Part shown: piece by piece, positions 27,363 through 35,865 of the stretch
How positions within the stretch are numbered: position 1 is the first letter of the stretch
Layout: every line of letters begins with the position of its first letter
DNA from: Verrucomicrobiota bacterium
GTDB lineage: Bacteria; Verrucomicrobiota; Verrucomicrobiia; Limisphaerales; J093
Length of the DNA stretch: 64,000 nucleotides
Assembly (NCBI GenBank): GCA_016716505.1
Contig: JADJWF010000004.1
Location: forward strand, 62,001-126,000
Direction of reading: 5' to 3'
The notes under the pieces: generated by a model
Database searches by the model: none
Told to the model about the DNA's origin: nothing
Seen by the model: the letters and a program-made list of their open reading frames with translations, nothing else
Translations under genes and position numbers: made by a program

Positions 27363-28940
27363 TCACCGCCGCACCTCGACCGGCCCGACGCGGTAATACC
27401 CTTCTCCGTCCCGGAGCGCCGGCTGGAGGGCAAGTTGGACATCGCGTTGCGTCGCGGGGCAAGACAGCTTCAAGCGCAGCGTGTACTCTCCGGCCGGCAG
27501 GTCGGTGGGCAGTGACATCCGGTAGGTCTCGGGAAATGGCCCGGCCGGCGACGGCAGCCAGCGGCGATTCCCGGCTTCCCCGTCGCTTTCAATCCGCCGG
27601 GGCCCTTCCAGCCGCAGCTTCAGCCGATACGGGTGATAGGCGGGGGCAACTCCCCGATTCTCCCAGCGGATTTCGAGAGTGATGCTTTCGCCTGGCCGCC
27701 AGACCTCCGGAACCCGGACTTCGTGCGGGAAGTACCAGTAGCCGCAGCGGTTGAGCAGTTCGCCGGTCAGTTCCGGGTTGTCCGTCAGCCATTCGTGGGC
27801 GTAACCGTGATAGCCGATGTACGTGGCGCGCAGCAGGCCCAGCGCGCCGCGGAAAAAGTCCGGCCCGGTCCGCCCCTTGCCATGCTTCGCGAGCGACGAA
27901 TCGGGGCGAGCGTCCCAATTGCCGAGGCGTTTCACGTGCCCGTAGTGCTCCAGTTCGAGGATGGTCGGAGTCCGGAGATAGGCGTCGGCGAAGAACTCCG
28001 GGCTGCGCACCGTGAAGCGTTCGCTGGTACCGGCCAGATAACCGTCCACGAGGATGCTGTCGTCGCGATAGGTGATCCCGTTCTCGATCACGTACCGGTG
28101 CAGAGCCTGACGTTCTTCCGGAACCGACAACGCGTACACGAAATCATCCGTGACGACCAACTGCGATCGCTTGAAGTGCTTCCGGTGCAAATCCACGTGC
28201 GCCTTGCGCGCAGCAAACCCGATCTCGGTCCGGCTCCCGGCCCAACTGTGCCCTTCGCCCCAGTCTCCCACGCTGCCGACGTCCACGTACCGCAGCCACG
28301 GCCGGCCATCGTACCGCGCCGCGAAGGCCGCGAGGAATCGGTCGAGCTTGGCCAGAAAGACGGGGTCGTCAAAGGCGGGTTCCCATGGCCCTTCTGGTCC
28401 GGTCGGCTTTCCCATGCGGTAGTAGCCGCCCCGGGCACCGGCCTCCTTCACCCAGCGCGGCGTCGCGTACTGCTGCTCCGGGCGATCCACGCTCGTTTCT
28501 TTGCAACTGATGCGAAAGGCGATGCCCAACCCGTAACCGGTCCATTTCTCGATGATGGGATCAATCGCGTTCCAGTCGAACTCTCCTTCCCTCGGCTCGA
28601 GATAGGACCAGGCGAGCCGGATATAGACGTGATCCATCCCGGGGAACTCCAGCAGGTCGCTGTCGCGGAGAATGCGGTACTTGTCGGGGTGGTTGTCGGG
28701 GAAGTGGTGGTACCAGCCCTTGTGCGGGTTGGCGAGCGGCGTGCGGTCATCCCAATGCGGCCGGAGGTCCAGGACCTTCGAGGCGGGCCCGTCGGCCGCG
28801 TCGGCCGCTGTTAACAGCAGGCAACGGAAGACCACGGACATGCCAACGACACTCCACAATCCCTTCGTGAGTCCGCTTGTGGCCATTGTCGTGACGACGC
28901 GCTTCACCGCATTTTGAATGGCTGGCAGGTTGAGGATCAT
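27363..28940 (-). CDS. Secreted DUF4832-type / beta-galactosidase-like TIM-barrel protein
   Basis: 525-residue exported protein; hydrophobic N-terminal segment (GLWSVVGMSVVFRCLLLTAADA). The first two thirds look like a GH42-like TIM barrel (LANPHKGWYHHFPDN, VYIRLAWSYLEPREGEFDWNAID, YVDVGSVGDWGEGHSW). The C-terminal third is a DUF4832-like beta domain (CGYWYFPHEVRVPEVWRPGESITLEIRWENRGVAP core, PAGEYTLRLKL). Activity is unproven, but the context of pectate lyase and sugar oxidoreductase fits plant-polysaccharide use. It converges on the oxidoreductase gene. Confidence 0.8.
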   Translation of the reverse strand: MILNLPAIQNAVKRVVTTMATSGLTKGLWSVVGMSVVFRCLLLTAADAADGPASKVLDLRPHWDDRTPLANPHKGWYHHFPDNHPDKYRILRDSDLLEFPGMDHVYIRLAWSYLEPREGEFDWNAIDPIIEKWTGYGLGIAFRISCKETSVDRPEQQYATPRWVKEAGARGGYYRMGKPTGPEGPWEPAFDDPVFLAKLDRFLAAFAARYDGRPWLRYVDVGSVGDWGEGHSWAGSRTEIGFAARKAHVDLHRKHFKRSQLVVTDDFVYALSVPEERQALHRYVIENGITYRDDSILVDGYLAGTSERFTVRSPEFFADAYLRTPTILELEHYGHVKRLGNWDARPDSSLAKHGKGRTGPDFFRGALGLLRATYIGYHGYAHEWLTDNPELTGELLNRCGYWYFPHEVRVPEVWRPGESITLEIRWENRGVAPAYHPYRLKLRLEGPRRIESDGEAGNRRWLPSPAGPFPETYRMSLPTDLPAGEYTLRLKLSCPATQRDVQLALQPALRDGEGYYRVGPVEVRR

Positions 28941-29114
28941 GGTGTGAGTGGGGTGGCTTGAACTGTGCCCGCGAGGTTAGCCCGGTCAGCAAGGGAAACC
29001 AGCCTTTCCCAGGCGCCTAGCTACGAGGTGAAGGGGACTCCCATCGGGCCGCCCGCGCGCTGTCACTCTCGACGGTTCGCTGGCCTTGGGTGGCCGACGC
29101 GCTACCCTGCGGCG

Positions 29115-30002
29115 ATGCGCGTGCTGATCGTCGGTTGCGGCTACGTGGGGGCGAAAGTGGGAGAAGTTGTGGCCCGCCAAGGACACGAGGTGTTTGGGGT
29201 GCGCCGCTCGGCGACCGCGAACCCGGAACTGGCGGCCCTCGGCATCGAGCCCATCAACGTGGACATCGCCGCGCCGAACGCACTCGACCGGGCCCCTGGC
29301 CCCTTTGACTGGGTGGTGTTCTGCGCGGCCGCGTCGGGCCCGACAGTCGAGGACTACCGACGCATCTATTTGGACGGGGCGCTCCGCCTGACGCAGTGGT
29401 TGCGTTCGCAGCCACTCGCCAAGCTGGTCTATACGAGCAGCACCGGTGTCTATGGTCAGTCCGATGGTTCAGAAGTGGACGAATCCTCGCCCGCCGCCCC
29501 CGGCACGCCGACCGGAGAAGTTCTGCTCGAAGCGGAACAAATCTTTCTCAACGCGGCCCGGCACGATTCGCTGCCGGCCGTGGTGTTGCGCGTCGCAGGC
29601 ATCTATGGACCCGGACGCGGATTCTGGTTGAAGCAGTTTCTTGCCGGCGAGGCGCGCCTGGAAGGCGTCGGCCGCCGGATCCTGAACATGATTCACCGTG
29701 ACGACGTGGCCGGCGCGGTGATCGCGGCGCTGCAGAAAGGCGCCCCCGGCGAAATCTACAACGCGGTGGATAACGAGCCGGTCACCCAGGCCACCGTCTT
29801 CGAGTGGCTCGCGCGAACCCTGGGTCAGCCAATACCGTCCGCCGTCTCGGAAGACCCGCCCTCCGGCCGCCGGCGCGGGTTGACGAACAAGCGGGTCTCG
29901 AATCGCAAGCTGCGCGAGGCGACCGGCTGGACGCCGCTCTTCCCCTCGTTCCGCGAGGGCTTTTTGGCAGAACTGCAACGGCTGGGCGTCCTTCAAACCT
30001 GA
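29115..30002 (+). CDS. NAD-dependent epimerase/dehydratase (SDR) family protein
   Basis: 295 residues, extended SDR fold, YeeZ-like. MRVLIVGCGYVGAKVGEVVARQ gives the GxGxxG nucleotide motif; VYTSSTGVYGQSDG is the active-site region; NMIHRDDVAGAVIAAL and GEIYNAVDNEPVTQ are typical. ATG 29115 was chosen because the Rossmann strand starts there; the open frame extends upstream without coding character. The substrate is unknown. Its 3' end overlaps the 3' end of the sensor-kinase gene by 10 bp (convergent). Confidence 0.88.
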   Translation: MRVLIVGCGYVGAKVGEVVARQGHEVFGVRRSATANPELAALGIEPINVDIAAPNALDRAPGPFDWVVFCAAASGPTVEDYRRIYLDGALRLTQWLRSQPLAKLVYTSSTGVYGQSDGSEVDESSPAAPGTPTGEVLLEAEQIFLNAARHDSLPAVVLRVAGIYGPGRGFWLKQFLAGEARLEGVGRRILNMIHRDDVAGAVIAALQKGAPGEIYNAVDNEPVTQATVFEWLARTLGQPIPSAVSEDPPSGRRRGLTNKRVSNRKLREATGWTPLFPSFREGFLAELQRLGVLQT

Positions 30003-31156
30003 CCCGCCGCCGCCAGCGACCGGACCGGAGCCGCAGTTACAGCCGTTTCCTCCCCCACGCCCGAAGCCGGTCGCAGCGGCAGCGTCACCCGCACCCGCAG
30101 CCCTCCCTGCTCCGCCGGCTGGAACTCCAACTTTTGACGGTTGCCGTAAAGGTGTTCCAAGCGGTCCCGCGTATTCGCCAGGCCCACGCCCAACCGCTGC
30201 GGCGGGCCGGACTTCAGCCCGCTGCCATTGTCCTCGACTTCGAGTACGAGGCGATCGTCTTCTCGGCGCGAGCGCAGCGTAATGATCCCGTGGCGGCGGT
30301 TCGGCTCGATGCCATGTCGGATGGCGTTCTCCACGATCGGTTGCAGCACCAGGTTGGGCACCAGCGCGTCGGTGGTCTCGGGTGCAATCTGGAAATGCAC
30401 TTCCAGCCGGTCGCCGAAGCGCGTCTGCTCGATCTCAAGATAACGCCGGAGGAAGTCGAGTTCGTCGCGGAGCGGCACCTCGTTGGCGTCCGTGTTCTCC
30501 AGCGCCGTCCGCAGCAGTTCGCTCAGGCGGACGATCATCCGGTCCGCCTTTTCGACATCGCTGTGAACCAGCGCGGAGATCGTGTGCAACGTGTTGAAGA
30601 GGAAGTGGGGGTTGAGCTGCATCTGCAGCGCCATCAACCGGGCTTCGGCGAGCCGGCGTTCCAGATCGGCGGCGCGCACCTCGCGATCGCGGAACTTGCG
30701 GTAGTAGTCGAACGCCAGGCTGACGCTGACGATGATCCAGTAGATGAGCAGGTTGAGGAACGAGTTTTTCAGGAAGAGCTTCTCTGCCGTGCCCCAGAAG
30801 GTGGTCGTGACTCCGAGCAGCGGGTTTTGCAACTGGCCTACGGCCGCGCGGATGAACACGTACGCGACCGACGTCACGAGGCTGGCCGTCACGTGGATCA
30901 CCACCAACTGCGCCCAATTGCGGCGGTGGAGCGGAAAGCGGCGTGCAAACCAGATGATCGGCAGCGACAGCACCGCCCACACATACCAGTCGCCCAGCGT
31001 GACGCTGACCGCCTGACCCCACGTCATCGTGTGGTAGCCAAACAGGGCGCTCGACAGATAAAACTGACTGGCGAACGACAAACCGATGATCGTCCAGAAC
31101 CCGATGAACAGGCTCCAGGGAACCACGTTTTGCCGCAACCAGATGAGCCACCTCAT
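29993..31156 (-). CDS. LytS/YehU-type sensor histidine kinase
   Basis: 387-residue membrane sensor kinase. Four or so N-terminal membrane helices, then the HisKA-like 7TM-kinase motif LMALQMQLNPHFLFNTLHTI carrying the phospho-accepting His, then a HATPase with QPIVENAIRHGI (N box), EVEDNGSGL and GVGLANTRDRLEHLYG (G boxes). ATG 31156 precedes the first helix. Such kinases normally act with a LytTR response regulator, but none is encoded on either side here, so it is an orphan within this window. The signal sensed is unknown. Confidence 0.9.
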   Translation of the reverse strand: MRWLIWLRQNVVPWSLFIGFWTIIGLSFASQFYLSSALFGYHTMTWGQAVSVTLGDWYVWAVLSLPIIWFARRFPLHRRNWAQLVVIHVTASLVTSVAYVFIRAAVGQLQNPLLGVTTTFWGTAEKLFLKNSFLNLLIYWIIVSVSLAFDYYRKFRDREVRAADLERRLAEARLMALQMQLNPHFLFNTLHTISALVHSDVEKADRMIVRLSELLRTALENTDANEVPLRDELDFLRRYLEIEQTRFGDRLEVHFQIAPETTDALVPNLVLQPIVENAIRHGIEPNRRHGIITLRSRREDDRLVLEVEDNGSGLKSGPPQRLGVGLANTRDRLEHLYGNRQKLEFQPAEQGGLRVRVTLPLRPASGVGEETAVTAAPVRSLAAAGQV

Positions 31157-31431
31157 GACCCGTCTCCTGCTGTCTTCGGGATGACAGCACGCTGCGAGTT
31201 GACGGGTCAAGAACAGCCTCGGTGGCGGCGCGCCGGTGTCATCCCCGGGCAGCGAAGGGCCGCTCACCCGCTTGCTTGACCCGGGTTTCCGGTGTTGCAT
31301 CGCGGCGTGCTGCTTGTAATTGAGGTGTCAGTCAGCCCGGACTCCGATTGTCCCGTCCGAATCTGGCAAACCAATCTGGTCCTCCCCGGCCATCCTGGCG
31401 CAACGCGGAGGCCTCCGGCGTCCGGCCAGTC

Positions 31432-32379
31432 ATGAGCCGCACCGGCCTCATCCTGTGTCTCGGGACCACGCCGGCCGCGCAGCGGGTCATGATCTTCCGG
31501 CGGCTGACGCTCGACGCCGTGAACCGCGCGGTCACCACGCTGGACGGCGCCGCCGGCAAGTCGGTCAACGTGGCCAAGGTCTTGCGCGTGCTGGGCGAAC
31601 GGCCACTGGCCGCGGGTTTTCTGGGCGGCGACCGCGGTGATTACCTGCGGGAGGTGCTTGACCGGCGGGGCATCGAAACGGACTTCGTTCGCGTTGAAGC
31701 TCGCACGCGCCAATGCGTGACCGTGATTGATGAATCGAGCAGCACCGTCACGGAGTTGGTCGAGGAAAGCCGGCCGGTCGCTCCGGAGGCCTTCGCGGAA
31801 TTACTTGCGCGGGTCGAGCGCCGCCTCCCCGCCTGCCGGGCGGTGGTGATGTCCGGCACCATTACGCCGGGCGGACCCGTGGACTTGTACCGGCGCGTCG
31901 CCGAATGGGCCCGGTCGCGGGGGCTGTTGGCGGTGGTGGATGCTCAGGGAGTGCCGCTGATTGAGTCACTGCCCGCCGGACCGGACCTCGTCAAACCGAA
32001 CCGCACCGAGCTGGCCGCCACGGTCGGCCGGGAACTGCCAGACGAAGCCAGCGTGGTCGAGGCCATCCGGGAACTGGCCGCGCGCGGCGCACGGCGGGTG
32101 GTGGTGACCGCGGGCGCGGCGGCGACGCTGGCCTTCGATGGCTCTCGATGCTGGCGGATCGTGCCGCCGACGGCGAAGGCGGTGAACCCGATTGGTTCCG
32201 GGGATGCGTTCACTGCCGGCGTGACTGCCCGGCTGCTTGCCGGCGACGATCTCGGCGAGGCGTGTCGCTGGGGGGTGGCAGCGGGGACCGCCAACGCGCT
32301 CACCGCGATGGCAGGGGAGGTCGAACTGGACGAGGTCAAACGCCTTGCAGCCGAGGCGACCGTCGAAGAGGTGTCGTGA
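31432..32379 (+). CDS. PfkB-family hexose/1-phosphofructokinase-type sugar kinase
   Basis: 315-residue ribokinase-fold kinase of the LacC/FruK/PfkB type. DGAAGKSVNVAKVLRVLGE (sugar-binding GGKGxNVA-like) near the start, DLVKPNRTEL in the middle, and the catalytic anion-hole motif NPIGSGDAFTAGVTARL near the end, with the catalytic Asp. ATG 31432 was chosen because the first beta strand (LILCLGTTPAAQR) starts there. The gene stands alone, divergent from the sensor-kinase gene and convergent with the TolC-like gene. The exact sugar phosphate cannot be told. Confidence 0.88.
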   Translation: MSRTGLILCLGTTPAAQRVMIFRRLTLDAVNRAVTTLDGAAGKSVNVAKVLRVLGERPLAAGFLGGDRGDYLREVLDRRGIETDFVRVEARTRQCVTVIDESSSTVTELVEESRPVAPEAFAELLARVERRLPACRAVVMSGTITPGGPVDLYRRVAEWARSRGLLAVVDAQGVPLIESLPAGPDLVKPNRTELAATVGRELPDEASVVEAIRELAARGARRVVVTAGAAATLAFDGSRCWRIVPPTAKAVNPIGSGDAFTAGVTARLLAGDDLGEACRWGVAAGTANALTAMAGEVELDEVKRLAAEATVEEVS

Positions 32380-32417
32380 CCTCCGACCGGTGGGCGCAGT
32401 CGCCGCCGCGACGCAGA

Positions 32418-33932
32418 TCAGCGGACTTCGACCGTGATGTTGTTGCGCTCGAGGGTGCTGCCCTCACTCAGGGCGAGTCGCGCCAGCGAAACGTTGTAGC
32501 CGGTCAGCGCGGACAGGTACTCGTACCGGCGCTGGGTGAGTGTCCGTTGCAGGGTGAGCACTTGGAAGCTGGTGCTCTTGCCGCTCTCGAGTTTCTTCTG
32601 TTCGGCCGCCAGGGCTTGTTCCGCGAACTCGACGGCTGCCTTGCTGGCTTCGACCTGCTGGAGGCTGGTGCGTGCCTGGGCGATGGCATTGTCAATCTCC
32701 ACGAGGATGGACTGCTCGAGTTGCTTCAGCCGAAGCACCTGCTGCTCGATTTGTTCCTTGGCGATGCGATGCCGTTGACGCGCTGCCCGATTGCTGAGGG
32801 GAATGGAAAGTTCCACGCCGTAGCCGTATCGGGTGCCTTCCGCGTCCGCCGTGCCGCGGAGGGAATCGCCGAACGTGTTGCCGGCGCCCGACTGGCCGTA
32901 GCTGCCCACCACGTCCAGTTGCGGGAACAACTGGTTCTTGGTGTAGCGAAGCGAGACGTTGCTCTTTTCCAGCTCGATCCGCGCCTGTTCGAGGTCCGGC
33001 CGCAGGCTCAGGCCGCGCTGCCAACTGTCTTGCCGGTTGAAGGTTTGGGGAAGGGCGGACAGCTTGGCGGTGGGTTCAAGGAGAACGCCGTGCCATTCCA
33101 AGTAGTTGGCGGTGAAGAGTTGCTTGAGCGCGTTTTGGGCCGTCGTCACGGAGTTTTCCGCTCCCAGCAGCGCGGCGCGGCTGGCGGCGACCTGGGATTC
33201 CGCCTCCTTTTCGTCCAATGGTGCCAGCACTCCCACTTCCACGCGCTTGCGGTTCTCGGCCAGGAGTTTCTCGGCCAGTTGCAGGGCCGCGCGCTGGACG
33301 TTCACCGCGTCCATCGCGGCGATCAACTGGTAGTACGCCTGTTCCACTGCCGCGACCGTGGTCATGATCTGACGGCGGACCACCAAGTCCGAGATCTTCA
33401 GGTTCTTGCGCGAGAGCGTGATGTTCAGCCGCGTGCCATCTATCCAGAAATTCTTGAGCAGCGGCTGGCGCAACTGAATGCCCGCGCTGCTGTTGGCATT
33501 CTGAAAGGGCACGTCCACCACGGTGTTGCCAATCACGGTCCGCTGACTGCCCTCGCTCTCGGCCGTTTGCCCCGTGAGGGAGTAGGAAAGACCCGTCGGC
33601 AAAAGCCCGCTCAAACCGAGGTTCGCGGCGTCGCCTTCCGTCTGCGAACCGGGGATGAAAAGATTGATGTTCGGGTTGAACGCTCCTGGGTTCTGATTGA
33701 AGAAATGGTTGTAGCCCGCGCTGAAAACCGGGTCGTAGCCGGCATAGGCCAGGCTGAGATTCAACTCCGCGATGGCCGGTTCGCGCCGCACGACCTGAAT
33801 GTCGAGGTTGTGCTGGAGCGCGAGCTGAATGCAGTCCTCCAGCGAGAGCTGGCGGGTGCGGGTTTCTTCGCCGGTCATCGGCAACGCCGCCATGGCGACC
33901 AAGGCGGCCAGAAGACTGCGCGTCACTTGCAT
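32418..33932 (-). CDS. TolC-family outer-membrane efflux protein
   Basis: 504-residue outer-membrane factor. Signal peptide QVTRSLLAALVAMAALPMTGEE after ATG 33932. Two outer-membrane-efflux repeats with long coiled-coil helices: LEDCIQLALQHNLDIQVVRREP and a second half with QDSWQRGLSLRPDLEQARIELEKSNVSLRYTKNQLFPQLDVVGSYG (core RPDLxxA...NQLFPQLDV). No inner-membrane pump or membrane-fusion partner is adjacent, so the exported substrate is unknown. Its 3' end is 38 bp from the convergent sugar kinase. Confidence 0.9.
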   Translation of the reverse strand: MQVTRSLLAALVAMAALPMTGEETRTRQLSLEDCIQLALQHNLDIQVVRREPAIAELNLSLAYAGYDPVFSAGYNHFFNQNPGAFNPNINLFIPGSQTEGDAANLGLSGLLPTGLSYSLTGQTAESEGSQRTVIGNTVVDVPFQNANSSAGIQLRQPLLKNFWIDGTRLNITLSRKNLKISDLVVRRQIMTTVAAVEQAYYQLIAAMDAVNVQRAALQLAEKLLAENRKRVEVGVLAPLDEKEAESQVAASRAALLGAENSVTTAQNALKQLFTANYLEWHGVLLEPTAKLSALPQTFNRQDSWQRGLSLRPDLEQARIELEKSNVSLRYTKNQLFPQLDVVGSYGQSGAGNTFGDSLRGTADAEGTRYGYGVELSIPLSNRAARQRHRIAKEQIEQQVLRLKQLEQSILVEIDNAIAQARTSLQQVEASKAAVEFAEQALAAEQKKLESGKSTSFQVLTLQRTLTQRRYEYLSALTGYNVSLARLALSEGSTLERNNITVEVR

Positions 33933-34166
33933 GTGGGCGGGAGACTGAGTGATTCGTTCTGCTTCGTCAAACGGTCTGGCCCAGAAGCTGGGATTGACCG
34001 GGAGCAACCGCTCCGGTGCCCGCGTGCCAAGCGCTTCCCAGCGCGGCGATTTCGGCCGGACTGTTCGTCGAACGCACCTTTTGACCGGCGACCGGCGACA
34101 ACGGTTTCACGCAAATGGCGCGCCAGGGATTGGACCTACTGTCGTTGAGTCCGTCGTTGAACCGGT

Positions 34167-34424
34167 TCAGGACCGGTTGCCAGAAGGCGCCGGAGTGGCC
34201 GGGGTGACCGTGAGATTGGTGGGGAGCGACTTCAGGGTCCCGCGAGCGGCGAGGTGATCGGCCCGCGCGGCCAGCGCGGCGGCCACCTCGGGTGCTTTCG
34301 CCCGCAAGTGGAACGCCTCGCGGAGCAGGTTGCCCACCATGGCAGCGGTGCAGACGAAGAGGAGGAGGTAGGAGAGGCCGGCGCGGCGTTCGCGACGGGC
34401 CAGACGGACAAGTTCACGATTCAT
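34167..34424 (-). CDS. Small single-pass membrane protein, hypothetical
   Basis: 85 residues: basic N-terminus (RLARRERRAG), one membrane helix (LSYLLLFVCTAAMVGNLLREAF), then a short Ala-rich, Pro/Thr-ending tail. It lies upstream of the TolC-like gene on the same strand with about 235 bp between. No family recognised. The basic-then-hydrophobic layout supports a real membrane protein, but short length keeps confidence moderate. Confidence 0.5.
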   Translation of the reverse strand: MNRELVRLARRERRAGLSYLLLFVCTAAMVGNLLREAFHLRAKAPEVAAALAARADHLAARGTLKSLPTNLTVTPATPAPSGNRS

Positions 34425-34684
34425 GGTCAGGTTCGGTTGCGACTGAGTTTTCGCCCGGGCCGGCGGAGATGAGTCTGCGCCAAGATGGCCGGACAGCGGG
34501 AGATACCCGGCAGCCGGATGGTTTGTTTCAACATTTGGCTCTGAAGTTGGAAAAGGCCGTCAACGATTCCGTGTGCCGCCAGACGCACATTTTTGAGCTC
34601 TGGGATTCGGGCCAACTATTCGTTGACGTGCGGAAGGGGTCCGACTACCAAAGTCGCATTGATCGCTGAAACGCTTCGACCAAT

Positions 34685-35563
34685 ATGAAAGTCATCAATT
34701 CCCAGAACGTGGGCCGGCCGGCAGGCTTCACCCTGATTGAGCTGCTGGTGGTCATCGCCATCATCGCCATCTTGGCGGGCATGCTCCTGCCGGCGCTGTC
34801 CAAGGCCAAGACCAAGGCCCAGGGCATCATGTGCATGAACAACGGCAACCAGTTGATCAAGGCGCTGGTGCTCTACACGGGTGACTACAACGAATTCCTG
34901 CCCCCGAACCCCGACGATGGCAATACCACTCCGTTCTACAACTGGTGCGGTGGGCAAGCCGGGCCCGGCGGAGGCCAGGAATTCAATCCAGACATCCTCA
35001 AAAACTCGAGCAACGCCCTCTTGGCCCCATACACCGGCGCCACCGTGGCGCTGTACAAATGCCCGGCCGACAAGCGCGTTGGCCGCTACCAGGGGCGCGA
35101 TCCTGGATTGATCGGAACGAAAGTTCCGGCCGCGCGCAGCGTCGCCATGAGCCAGGCGGTGGGCACGAATCCCTACCGTGGCGGACGCGTGGCGGTGGAT
35201 GGGCCGTGGCTGGATAACAACCATTCCCACACCCTCGGCCGTAAGTGGATGACCTACGGCAAGAACACCGACTTCACCGAGCCCGGGCCCGCCCAGACGT
35301 GGATCATCCTTGACGAGGACAACAAGAGCATCAACGACGCCGGCTTCGCCGTCGGCATGGAGCGCCCCGAGTGGATTGACTGGCCAGCGACCTACCACAA
35401 CATGGCGGGCGGCTTCGCCTTCGCCGATGGGCACTCGGAAGTTCGCAAGTGGAAAGACGGTCAGACGGTCGTGCCTAAATCGGGTCCGTCCCGCATCTCC
35501 CCGAAAAACCCGGTGGACTGGAAGTGGATCTCCGAGCGCACTTCGGCGCTGCTGATCCGCTAA
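34685..35563 (+). CDS. Prepilin-type cleavage/methylation (H-X9-DG-like) secreted protein
   Basis: 292 residues. N-terminal type IV prepilin-like motif GFTLIELLVVIAIIAILAGMLLPAL, with Glu+5, processed by a PilD-type peptidase at the inner membrane. The rest is the globular region of the family, with LGRKWMTYGKNTDF and a late FAFADGHSEVRKWKDG. Planctomycetes and Verrucomicrobiota carry many such one-gene pseudopilins; their role is unknown. A strong terminator follows. Confidence 0.93.
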   Translation: MKVINSQNVGRPAGFTLIELLVVIAIIAILAGMLLPALSKAKTKAQGIMCMNNGNQLIKALVLYTGDYNEFLPPNPDDGNTTPFYNWCGGQAGPGGGQEFNPDILKNSSNALLAPYTGATVALYKCPADKRVGRYQGRDPGLIGTKVPAARSVAMSQAVGTNPYRGGRVAVDGPWLDNNHSHTLGRKWMTYGKNTDFTEPGPAQTWIILDEDNKSINDAGFAVGMERPEWIDWPATYHNMAGGFAFADGHSEVRKWKDGQTVVPKSGPSRISPKNPVDWKWISERTSALLIR

Positions 35564-35585
35564 CTGACTTCGAGCGATTTTGCGC

Positions 35586-35622
35586 CGCCGCCCGGCTTGC
35601 GAGTCGGGCGGCGTTTTCGTTT
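35586..35622 (+). terminator. Rho-independent terminator after prepilin-like gene
   Basis: Stem CGCCGCCCG (35586-35594) and CGGGCGGCG (35605-35613), loop of 10, followed by TTTTCGTTT. It ends the unit upstream of the CHAT/SIR2 pair. The rest of the roughly 240 bp up to 35865 holds only a small perfect hairpin GAGACC-tttact-GGTCTC (35751-35768) and no clear gene. Confidence 0.8.
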
Positions 35623-35865
35623 CGGAAAACCGCATCGGGGCCACGCCGATGCGGTCGCCGAATTCGACCGTCTCTCCTGCCCGACTCTCCTCGCCGCGAT
35701 TCCCGTTGGTCGCAGCGCTGCGGCGGTCCTTGGTCCGGCGCCGGTTCGCAGAGACCTTTACTGGTCTCGGACTCAGGTGGAGCCGACGGTGCTGTGTGGT
35801 GCCCCGCTTGCCAGTCGGCGGGCCGCCACTACCTTGCTTCAGACTCGCCGACACCAGCCGCTCCC

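Noticed and set aside
35524..35865. Upstream extension of the CHAT protein
   Set aside because: It overlaps the end of the prepilin-like gene and its terminator and has no domain similarity.
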